Position numbers and translations under genes: made by a program. A stretch of 64,000 nt of DNA. Origin: Todiramphus chloris collaris. Its lineage: Eukaryota; Chordata; Aves; Coraciiformes; Alcedinidae. Below the pieces are notes generated by a model, which searched no databases, was not told where the DNA came from, and was given only the letters and a program-made list of their open reading frames with translations. Every line of letters begins with the position of its first letter. The first letter of the stretch is position 1. The stretch is taken from positions 727,698 through 791,697 of the forward strand of contig JANVCC010000183.1 in the NCBI GenBank assembly GCA_025345505.1. Direction: 5' to 3'. Of this stretch, positions 24,741 through 35,300 are shown in pieces.

Positions 24741-25539
24741 GTGTCCCAGCAGAAGGACGCGTGGAGCATCTTGGGTTCCTCCCCAAGAGCCACAAGACCT
24801 GCTGGCAGTGCCTGCGTCCCCACTCCCGCTGTAGCTGGGCAGAGGTACTGGGCTGATGCTGGTTTGGGCATTTTTTGGGGCTTGTCTTGAAGTTTGGACC
24901 CATAATTAGTAATAATTTTGGTGCCTGTAGCCCCAGGGGCCAGGGAGGGGTTAGCCAAGGTACCCCCGGCTCTGGGATTTCCTAGCGCTCCGGTTCTGCC
25001 TTTGTGATCTCCAAGCTCTTTCAACAGAGCCCTTTTCGTGTGGTTTCTCCTTTTAAGTGTTTTTAATTTGAACAAATTCCCTCCAGCTAATTCTCCTTAC
25101 ATCGTGCGCGCGCGGCTCCGGAGAAGACCTTTTCCTTGTATTAAAGAGGAATGTTTTTAATCACGCGCATTCTTCAACCCCCGCTGAACTCTGAACCTTT
25201 CGCAGCTAATCAACAGAAGATGGGGAAACAGGGGGGGCTTTTTGGGCTTGGTTTTGTTGGGTTTTTTCCTTCTTTTTCTTTAACTCAGCCCCAGACAAAG
25301 CTCTTCGCCGTCGTGTGCCATCGGGCAGCGCTGGGGATGCCACCGGTTCGCTCCTCGCTGAGCCGCCCGCCCTGGTTTGTTTGCTTCTTTTGCTTGAATT
25401 CCCTCTTCTATAAGCACAGCTCGGGGCTCACGGCTGATGTCACCTCTTGAAAAAGAATCAGGAAATGCCAAAGCGAAGTTTTCTGAGCTGCTTTTTTTCT
25501 TAGGGGGGGTGTGGGGGTGGCTGGCTGAGCAGCAGCCCG

Positions 25540-25880
25540 AGCAGCGAGTTCCCCGCTGGGGAGCTGAGCAATGCTGAGCAAGAGCCCCAGGGGGCAAGGG
25601 GATGGGGCCAGACTCTGCTCAGTGGTGCCCAGCGCCAGGAGCAGGGGCACCAGGCACCAAGTGGGACCCAGGAGGAGAAAGTTCTTTGGTGTGAGGGTGG
25701 CAGAGCCTGGCCCGGGCTGCCCAGAGAGGCTGTGGAGTCTCCTTGTCTGGAGAGATTCCCACCCTGGCTGGACCCTGTGCTGCTGGGCCCCTGCTCTGGG
25801 TGCCCCTGCTGGGGCAGGGGGTGGCACCAGGTGACCCCCAGGGGTCCCTTCCATCCCCCACCACGCTGGGATTTGCTGAG
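25540..25880 (+). mobile_element. CR1 LINE fragment
   Basis: Sense copy containing gagaaagttctttggtgtga and the ccctgctggggcagggggtg 3' block. Confidence 0.92.
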
Positions 25881-26299
25881 TGAGTGGCACAAGCACCACG
25901 TTGCCACCTCCATCCTAGGAGACTCTGCCACCCGATCTGGCCCTGGCCAAAAGCTCTGTGGGATCCGAGGGGTGCTTGCCTGCCCAGTGGGGTGCCCCTC
26001 ACCAGCCCCATGCTTGCCATGGGGCTCTCCCCACCTCGCCACGGGTCCTTGGAGCATTTTGGCCCCTCTCCCTGCGCCGGAAAGAGCCGGGAACCCCACG
26101 CTGGGCAGCTGGGCACAGTGCTGCTGCTCGGGCCAGTGGCACCGAAGGCTTTCCCGGGGCAGGCTGGGGAGCAGCTCCGCTCTCCACGGTGCAGCATCCT
26201 CATCCCGGGGAGGAAGGGGGGAGATGGAGCTGCGCCAGCTGTGCCTGCCCCGGGTGTTACGGTGCTTTGGGCTGCGGGCTCAGCAAGCAGGGCAGGAAT

Positions 26300-26835
26300 C
26301 ATCCCCCTGCACTGGGGGTACTGGGGAGGCCACCCCTGGAACCCTGGGCTCAGTTTGGGCCCCTCACTCCCAGCAGGACACGGAGGGGCTGGAGCGTGGC
26401 CAGGGAAGGGCAACGGAGCTGGGGAAGGGGCTGGAGAACAAGGGTGCTGAGGAGCGGCTGAGGGCCCTGGGCTGGTTCAGCCTGGAGAGAAGGAGGCTCA
26501 GGGGAGCCCTTCTGGCTCTGCCAGCTCCTGGCAGGAGGGGGGGCACAGGGGGTGAGATCTCTTGTCCCCAAGCCATGGGACAAGAGGAACCGGCCTCAAG
26601 TTGCCCCAGGGGAGGTTGAGGTTGGAGCAGAGGAGAAATGTCTTCTCCAAAGGGGTTGTCCAGGGCTGTCCCAGGCTGCCCAGGGCAGGGGGGGGAGTCC
26701 CTGTGACCCCTGGAGGGGTTTCCAAGCCCCCCATGGAGCTGTGGTGCTGAGGGACAGGGGTCAGTGGTGCCCTGGCAGTGCCAGGGCCACTCTTGGACAC
26801 CGTGAGCTCCAAGATCTCTGCCAAGCAGAACAATT
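26300..26835 (+). mobile_element. CR1 LINE copy (young subfamily)
   Basis: Near-identical to the copies at 15.7 and 36.7 kb along its length. Confidence 0.93.
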
Positions 26836-27039
26836 GTACAAGAAGACATCGTGCCTTTGCAAAGAGGCCAAGGTCTACTGTGCTTTAATGGTCCTTTGCC
26901 AAGGCACTGGTCCTGTGAGCGCTGCCCCTGTCCCTGCTGCTGGTGACCCGGCGGGTGCCCAGCCCCTGCCAGCAGCAGCACCCGTGCGGAGACGAGCCCG
27001 CCACGGGCACCGGCCTTCCCGTGCGAACGTCCTCGCAGC

Positions 27040-27049
27040 CTAAAAATAA
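27040..27049 (+). promoter_or_regulatory. MEF2 consensus upstream of HDAC7
   Basis: CTAAAAATAA matches YTAWWWWTAR exactly, about 2.1 kb before the first recognised HDAC7 exon. MEF2 is HDAC7's main partner. A few such sites are expected by chance in 64 kb. Confidence 0.25.
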
Positions 27050-27162
27050 TTCACAAAAATGTTGGCAACGAGAGGAGCCCGTCCCAGAAGCCTTCTGCCT
27101 CGTCCCTCGTGGGTGCTCCCAGCTCCCTTCTCCCTGTCCCAGCTCTTGGCTCCCGGCCCTGC

Positions 27163-27192
27163 GGGGGAGGAGGAGGAGGAGGAGGAGGAGGA
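27163..27192 (+). repeat. (GGA)n microsatellite
   Basis: About nine GGA triplets. Confidence 0.9.
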
Positions 27193-28002
27193 TGGATTTG
27201 ACCCTCTGAGGCTGCACGTGGCCACGAGGCATCCCAGTCCCAGCCCCTCCGTGACCGCATCTCCCGGTGCTCGTGGCTTACAAGGGTCTGATGGTGACCA
27301 GCAGGACCTGGGGGGTGTTGGGGAAGGGGATGGGCTCCCCAGGAGAACATGGGGCTGTTCCCTTGGTCTTCTCTGGGTGATGGGAAGAGGAGGAGCTGCA
27401 GGGTTGGCCCGTCCCAAATCCTGCCAGTGCCAGGAGCCCTTCACTGTAATGCTTGGCCAAGTCCCCACCGTGAAACCCCCCCTGGGAACTCAGGCTGCAC
27501 GGGGAGGTCACGGCTGGGCAAACAGCTCCCAGGGCAGGAAGGGCTTCGTGAAGGGCTCCAGAGCTGATGGATCCCGGGAGGGATGCAGAGCATCTCCAGG
27601 GAGCCACCACCTGCAGATGCCACACGGCCGAGGCTCCTGCTCCCAGTGCCAGCGGTGCCCTCGCCGCCCCGCACCCGCTGTGTGCATCACTGTGTTTCTA
27701 AGCTCTGGAAAAACCAGTCGGGGCTCCCACGGGGCCTGGTTTTCATCCCGTCTTCCCCCCTCTCCTGAGAACCCTGCCGTGGATGGGAGAAGGGTTCCGT
27801 GGGCTCGGCCGGCGGCTCTCCCCTGGCTCCGGTGCCTCTTGGCCATGGGGATGCTCGACAGGCTTTTTCCTGGCTCTGGGCGAGCCATGAGGAGTTGTTT
27901 TTCTGGCCGCCAGCCTACCCGGCCTCCCTCTCCCCCAGCTCACGCCTTCCCTCCCCCGTCTCCTCCTCCAGCGCTTCGCAGTTTGTTTTTGAAAGGACTA
28001 AA

Positions 28003-28042
28003 CCCAGTGAGGTGAAGAGATTCCCAGTGAGGTGAAGAGATT
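28003..28042. repeat. 20-bp perfect direct duplication
   Basis: Two adjacent copies of cccagtgaggtgaagagatt immediately before a CR1 3' end. Confidence 0.92.
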
Positions 28043-28044
28043 CC

Positions 28045-28135
28045 CAGAGCGGTGCCCGAGCAGCGCTGGGGGGACGGTTGGGCTCGATATAAAGATCTTT
28101 TCCAACCCAAACTCTTAGATGATTCTCTAACTTCT
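28045..28135 (+). mobile_element. CR1 LINE 3' end
   Basis: Sense tail: ggttgggctcgatataaaga, ttttccaacccaaactctta, gatgattct. Confidence 0.85.
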
Positions 28136-28174
28136 CCGGGTGCCGTCGGCTCTGAGGATGGAGCTTGTGGCTTG

Positions 28175-28278
28175 GTGGTCCCATCCCTCCCTCCCTGGTC
28201 CTCGGGTGCTGCTGGTCCCATCCCTCCCTTCTTGGTCCTCATGTGCTGCTGGTCCCATCCCTCCATCCCTGGACCTTG
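28175..28278. repeat. About 36-bp minisatellite, 3 copies
   Basis: Three imperfect copies of ctggtcccatccctccct plus a variable tggtcctc...gtgctg part. Confidence 0.85.
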
Positions 28279-29122
28279 GGTACCACTCCACACGCTGGGC
28301 GCTGCCTCCCTCTAGCCCAGCATCCCCGAGGGGCTCAGCCAGCACCCTGCTCCTCCTCCTCTTCCTCCTGCTCCTCCTCCTCCTCGCTGGGAGGTGGGAA
28401 CGCAGGTGAGCCGAGAAGCTGGAGGTGACAGCTCAGCTTATCGCTTCATCCTTCAAAATCGCTGATGTTTGGCAAGACCTGAGGCCCTTTTGGGGATAGC
28501 TGGAGCTGGGAGGATTCTGGAGCACTGGTGCTCAGCGAGGTGGGACTGAGCTTCTCAGGATGACTTGTTTGTCAGCCCTGGGGAGGACATCAGCATTGTC
28601 AACCCCCCCTGCTGGCTTCTGGCAGGGGTTGAAGGGCACGTGGCAGGTGAAAAAAGGGCTGAGAGAAGACCTGGGGTCTTCTTGCTTGGGGTAACCACCC
28701 TCGTACTCGTGTTTGCTCCTACAGATGAAGCTGAGATGGGCTCGTTTCTGCCGTGCCCGACCCCGGCGGGGGCTGCGGGACTCATCCTGCCCTGGCCAGC
28801 CCCGAGGCCTTAGTGACACCAGGGCAGAGCAGCTCAGCGGCTTTCTCCTCTCCCTCCGCCTCCCTATGGTGCTGGCAATTAGAGCCAATTAGCCAGAGAC
28901 AAATTAAATCCCAGGTGGTTATCAGCAAAATAAACCTCTGGGTGATCTGCAGAGGTCCCTTCCAGCCCCGCACCGTGCTGCCCTTCTCCCAGGGCACGTT
29001 CCTTGGGTCGCCCTCCCGTGCAGTGGGATGGTACCCAGGCCCCATCCTGCTTCTTTCCCTGCCTCGTGGCAGGGTCTGAGCGGGGCCGGGGCTGAGCTGA
29101 GCCCCTCTTTGTGCCTCCACAG

Positions 29123-29319
29123 CTGCCGTGACACCGTGCACCTCTCCACGGGTGCCCCAGACCGTCCCCATGGACCTGCGGATCGGGCAGCGCGTCGTCA
29201 AGCCCGGCTCGGACACCACGTTGCTGGCCCTGAAGCACACGCAGCAACTGCAGCACCAGCTCTTCCTCGCCAGTCTGCACCAGCAGCAAGTGGAGCAGCT
29301 CGCCCACCAGCACGTGAGG
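29123..29319 (+). CDS. HDAC7: HDAC7 coding exon 1 (CtBP motif)
   Basis: The acceptor is tgcctccacag. The ATG at 29170 opens PMDLRIGQR, which contains a CtBP-type PxDL[SR] motif, followed by a Gln/Leu-rich segment. Two in-phase donors compete: after CAC at 29313 (GTGAGG) and after AGG at 29319 (GTACGG). The later one is preferred because the Arg before the junction then aligns with human HDAC7. Upstream, 15 codons are open to the acceptor, so an earlier exon could add residues, as in long class IIa isoforms. Confidence 0.93.
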
Positions 29320-32300
29320 GTACGGGCACCCCAGGGGACACCCGTGCCCGCTTTTGGGAGCCACTTAGTGAGGGCTGGGCCACTTGGGAGAGGTTGTTTT
29401 GCCCCCAGAAGATGTAGCTCGTGGCAGCGTCCGTCTTGGGGCTGCTTGGCCCCAGGTCCCATCTCTGGCAGGGAGATGAGTCCTCGGTCCTCAGCTCCAG
29501 AGGTAGGGCAGGTTGTAGATGGCCACTGCCACGTGAGCTGTGGCCACCTCCAAGCTCAGAGATCACCCCCAGCCTGGCCCAGCCATGGGGCTGCTCCGTG
29601 CTCCCGGCAGGAATCCTGGCACCCAGCTGGGATGTCCCTTGCGTCCCATCGCTGCTCATCCCTTTGCCGTGCTCCTCAGAGGACCCCGACTCCATCTCCC
29701 CTCTCCGGGTGCTGGAAGGTGCAGTTGTGCCCCAGCTCTGGACTGAACAAGCCCAACCTCATCCATGTCTCACGTGCCACGTGCTCTGCCCTCGAGCACT
29801 GGTCCCAGTAACCTCGTCTGGCAGCTCTGGGGGCACATACTGGGGCTTTCTGGGAGAACATCAGCTTGGTCCACAGCAGGAGACTTTGAGATGCTGCCGC
29901 TGCTGCAACTGTCGGGTGCTTGGCGTGGGCTGAGATCAGGTCCTCCCCGAAAACCTCAGCTCTGGAAAATGCCAAGATCCAAACTTTTAAGACAAATATA
30001 AGATTTTATTTCTGTTCTCCTCTTCGGTCAACGCTGCTGTTTATTTTTGGTGGTGTTACAACGTGCCCTGGCTGCAGAGATGCCCACACACCATGAAAGG
30101 CAGCGAGTTGAAACCACCTAGTTTGGGTTTTACGATGTCCCCGGGGGAGAGGGTCCCCGGAGACGACGATGCGTCCGGTTGGCTCTGATGAAACAACTTC
30201 AACGGGTTCTTCTCAGCCAGGGCTGCCCATGGTGCTTCCAGAAATGACACGATGGGTCGTTTTGGACGTGCTCCGTCACCACGTCGTCCCCTCGGGGGGC
30301 TCGGGGAGGAGCTGGGGCTGTGGGTCCATGCTGGGTGAAGCCTGGGGAGCTCCTGGTGCTGATGTCCCTCTCCTCTCGCAGGTGACCATGGAGTCCCCGC
30401 ACCACGAGGCCGAGCCCGGGCACCAGGAGCAGGAGCTGCGCCAGATCCTCAACAAGGACAAGAGCAAGAGAAGTAAGGACTTCGGTGGTGGCACCGGGTG
30501 ACGCATCCCTGCCCGAGGAGCCGTGTCCCCAAACCCCCAGCATGCCTCTCATGGTGGGAACAAGGTTGTAGTGGCCTTTAGAAGGGGGTTCTGCCCTTAG
30601 CTAGACCTTCCCCTGGTCTACAGGCGTGTGATGGCATCCGTGTCACTGAGCAGCTCTGTGCCAGGCTCTGTGCCAGCCCGGGAGGCCACGCTGATGTTGC
30701 CTCCTGCCCTTTGGCCACCGCACTGGAGCTGCTGGTGGCCGCACTGGGCAGGGTGTGGGTGCACCCCTGGAACCTGCCAGCCCTGGGCTGAGCACCCAAG
30801 GAGAGCATCCCTGGGCTGAGCATCCCTGAGGAGAGCTCGGGGGGTCCCCAGTGGGGTTACGCTGGGCAGGGTTTGCAAAGCCCGCCCGGCTGCGATCTCC
30901 CTGCGCCATCTAGTGCCAGGCCCTGCGGGGAGCTCGCGGGGAGCTCGCAGGGAGCTCGCAGGGAGCTCGCTCACAGCTTTTCACCGAATCCCAGCATGGT
31001 GGGGGATGGAAGGGACCCCTGGGGGTCACCTGGTGGCACCCCCCTGCCCCAGCAGGGGCACCCAGAGCAGGGGCCCAGCAGCGCAGGGTCCAGCCGGGCT
31101 GGGAATCTCTCCAGACAAGGAGACTCCACAGCCTCTCTGGGCAGCCCGGGCCTTGACAACCCTCGTGGGGAAGAAACCTCAGCTCCAACCTAAACCTCAA
31201 AAGAGTCAGGCTCCTGAGATGACCTGGGAGGGCCGAAGGTGGGTCAGGGAAATTTCCATCACCGTCTGGGAAACTCCAGTTGCCCCAGTTGGCCTTTATC
31301 TCCCTGAACCAGCCTTGACTGAGAGCTGCACCGAGCATCTCCACAGGGTCCATGTGCTTGTAGGGGTTCTCCAGCCATCCTGGCATGACCTGTGGGGCTC
31401 TGGGACCATGTTCACGTCTGCAGGGATCCTGTCGAGTGCTCTGTGTTGGCTCTCAGCCCCGTGTGGTCACTGCTGGTCTTCCTGCAGGTGCTGTGGCCAG
31501 CACAGTGGTGAAGCAGAAGCTGGCTGAGGTCATCCTGAAGAAGCAGCAGGCAGCTTTGGAGAGGACCAGCAACCCCAACCCTTCAGCCATGCCATACAGG
31601 TAAAGCAAGGGTATCCTCTGGCCTGTCCTGAGCAGGACATCTGCTCAGAGTCTGGGAAAGGTGGCTTTTTATCTTGGGCAAGGTCTTGCCATTATCTTCC
31701 ACCTCCTGGTCCTCGGAGATACTGTTTCTCTCTCGGCTGCTGGGGTGAGGTACCTTGGTTCTGGGTGAAGCTCTTGCAGGAGGTGGAGGAAGTTCCCACG
31801 TTGTTTTCCCTAAGCCTTGTTGGAGGTTGGTGGCTTGTCCCACTCTTGACCCCACAAGTACTGTCAGGCTTCTTGGCTTTTGTCCCGAGACAAGGCAAAA
31901 ACCAGCAGCTGGCCCCTCCTGCAGGTGCTGGTGGACAGGACCAGCCGTGGTGGAGGCCGTAGCCTGGGTGCTCCGTAGCTGCCAACCGGGAAGGGTCGCT
32001 AACAAGGTGGCTTCTCCCTGTAGGTCCCTGGAGCCTCTGGATCCTGAAGGCCCTTCCCCTCCTGTGCTCAGCACCTTCCTGCCCCCCATCCCCAGCACTT
32101 CCCTCGACCCCCCGGAGCACTTTCCGCTGCGGAAGACAGGTACGGCCGCGGCCCTCCTGCCATCACACCCTGGCTGGCCCCACAGAGCCCGTCCAGCTTC
32201 TCCTCCACGGGCAGCTGGGACCAGGACAAACCACCTCATCTCCTCCCCGCAGCCTCTGAGCCCAACCTGAAGGTGCGGTGCAAGCCCAGGAAGTGCCTCG

Positions 32301-35300
32301 ACCGCCGCAAGAACCCCCTGACGCGGAAGGAGAGCGCTCCCCCCTCGCTGAAGAGGCGGCCGCCCGAGGCCATCGGTGAGGGCTTCACCTGGATGGTGCC
32401 ACCTCGGGGGGGTTGGAGGGACCTTGGGGCCAGGCTGGAGCAGCTACAGTCTGCCCAGATTCCTGCACCACGTCTGCCTGGGGCTCGTGTCTCAGGCTTG
32501 GCACGTTAGCGGTGCCCGACTCGAGGTGCAGCCCAGGGAGGGAGGGCTCTGGGTGGAGGGAGCTGGAGAGATGAACCAGGAGAGGATGTGGCAGCAGTTG
32601 GGCCCAGGATGGATCTACAAGGCTGGAAGGGTCCAAGGCCATGAGCAAACATGGCTGGGAAATGGCCTCAGGTTGCCCCAGGGGAGGTTGAGGTTGGGGC
32701 TGAGGAACAATTTCTTCAAGCCACACAAGGGTTGTCCAGGGCTGTGCCAGGCTGCCCAGGGCAGGGGGGGGAGTCCCCATGACCCCTGGAGGGGTTTCCA
32801 AGCCCTCTGTGGAGCTGTGGTGCTGAGGGACAGGGGTCAGGGGTGCTGAGGGACAGGGGTCAGTGGTGCCCTGGCAGTGCTGGGGCAACGCTTGGACTCC
32901 AGGAGCTCCAAGGTCTCTGCCAACCCAAGTGACTCCACGAGCCAGTGGTCAGGGTCATCACCCTGGTGTGGTCCCCGCCACGCTGGCAGAGCATCTCCAT
33001 CTCCACCGTGCCGGGAGGAGCTCTGGCCCTAGGAGAGCAGTGGGTGGCTGTTGGAGGGCAGGCTCTGAAGGGCTGGGGCTGGGCACCCTTCCTGCGGGTG
33101 CCCGTGCCCATCACCCCGGTTTCTGACCCCGCGCAGACTCGTCCCCGAGCAGCAGCAGCACCCCCGTGTCCGGCTGCAGCTCTCCCAACGACAGCCTCCC
33201 CGCCGAGCACGGGGCCCTCCCCGCCGCCTCCGCCATGGCCCACGAGGTGAGTTCCCGGGGTCCCTGATGCCAGGGTTGTGTGGGTGCCCCCCCCAGGGAC
33301 CCCCCCGAACCCCCGCCAGGAGCTGCCCCCAGCCCAGCCCAGCACAGAGGGTTCCTTCGCAGGGCACCCATCGCATCCCCTGCTGCCCCCGCGGGGCCCG
33401 AGATGCTCGCCCCGGCCCCCGATGTCCCCTCCGGGCAGCCAGGGGGGCTCAGCCTCCTTGTTGGGTGGCTCATCCCGGGCCAAGCCCCTCTGCCCGGCGC
33501 TGGGCACCGACGGCTCTCGCCTTCGCCGCAGGCACCCCTGGCCCAGCGCCTGATGCTGCAGGAGAGCTCCCTGGCCCAGTTTGCCCTGCAGAGCGCGGCC
33601 TCCCTTCCCGCCATCACGCTGGGACTGCCGGCTACCGCCAGCGCCAGGGTAGGTAGCCAGGCTGCAGGGAGCCCCAGGGCTGGGCAGAGGGGCCCCGCGG
33701 GGCAGGGGAAGCCCCATCCCCTGGGGTGCTGCTGGGTGTGTGCCCGCACTACCCGCGGGCACGGCGAGACTGTGCCACGAGCCCCCTCCTCGTGCCCTGT
33801 CGTGGTGGGTCCCTAACCCATCCTCCTCCTCCTCCTCCTCTTCCTCTTCTCTGCAGGGAGAGGCAGATCGGCGCCCTCTCTCCAGCCTGGCCCACCGGGT
33901 GCCCGTCCTCAACGGGCCCGTCCTGGCGGGCACACACTCGCCCATGTTCATCCCGGCCGGCTTGGAGCAGCACGAGGCTGGGAGCCCCTTGTCCCCTCGG
34001 CTCCAGCCCGTCATCATCCTCGAGCCCTCGGTCACCCACGCTCCGTTGGTGGCGGGTAAGTGGCGAGCTCGGTGACAGGAGCTGAGGCACCACAGCTCCA
34101 GGGCTCTGGAGCCCCTCCAGGGGTCACGGGGACTCCCTTCCTGCCCTGGGCAGCCTGGCACAGCCCTGGACAACCCCTCTGGAGAAGACATTTCCCCTCT
34201 GCTCCAACCTCAACCTCCCCTGGGGCAACTTGAGGCAGGTTCCTCTTGTCCCATGGCTTGGGGACAAGAGATCTCACCCCCTGTGACCCCCCCTCCTGCC
34301 AGGAGCTGGCAGAGCCAGAAGGGCTCCCCTGAGCCTCCTTCTCTCCAGGCTGAACCAGCCCAGGGCCCTCAGCCGCTCCTCAGCACCCTTGTTCCCCAGC
34401 CCCTTCCCCAGCTCCGTTGCCCTTCTCTGGCCACGCTCCAGCCCCTCCGTGTCCTGCTGGGAGTGAGGGGCAGGTTTTTTAGGTGCCAGGGAAGCCCAGT
34501 GGCCTTTTTTCCGTGCCTTTCCCCTGAGGTGGGGCTGAGGGAATGGAAGATGTTGGTCCAGGGCTGGGTCACCATCATTCTTAGGGCTGTGTGGAGACAG
34601 TGTGGGCACAGCCCACGCCTGCCATGGACTGAGCTCTGCAGGGCGTCCCGTCTGCCCGGTGGCCAATGCCAGCCCTCACCTCTCCTTCCTCTCCCCTCCA
34701 GTGCCAGGTCTGGGAACAGTCCCCTTCTCCTTCGCCCCCTCGCTCATCTCCACGGAGCGCCTGTCTCTCCCAGGGCACCATAAACCGCTGGGCAGGACCC
34801 GCTCGGAGCCCCTGCCCCAGAACCCGAAGGCCATCCAGCAGCAACTGGTGTACCAGCAGCACCACTCCCAGTTCCTGGAGAGGCTCAAGCAGCAGACGCA
34901 TCTGGGCAAGGTAAGGCAAGGAGGCCCAGCCCGGGCGCGCGGGTCACAGAGCGCTAGGGGTTGGAAGGGACCCCTGGAGGTCCTCAAATCCCACCCTGCC
35001 ACCCGAGAGATGCGGAGACGGGTGCTGGAAGCGGGCAGGGTGGGCACTGCCAGGAGCCAGCCGGGGGACCTGCCCAGCTTCCCCGGCGTGCTCCTCGCCC
35101 CGAGATGCTCCCTCCAACCCCCCCATCCCCGTGTCCTCCTGGGCCCGTCCGTGTCCCGCGTGCCGACTCGCGTTCCCCCGCAGCGCATGGCCAAGTCCAG
35201 CGAGAAGCCGCGCCTGCGGCAGATCCCCTCCTCCGAGGACATGGAGGCCGAGGGGACGCTGCCGGAGGCCGGGGCCGAGGGGGGTGACCCGGCCAGGACG

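Noticed and set aside
28725-28815. Possible upstream HDAC7 exon after ctcctacag, starting ATGAAGCTG
   Set aside because: The acceptor is good, but no convincing donor follows and the peptide does not resemble the HDAC7 N-terminus.
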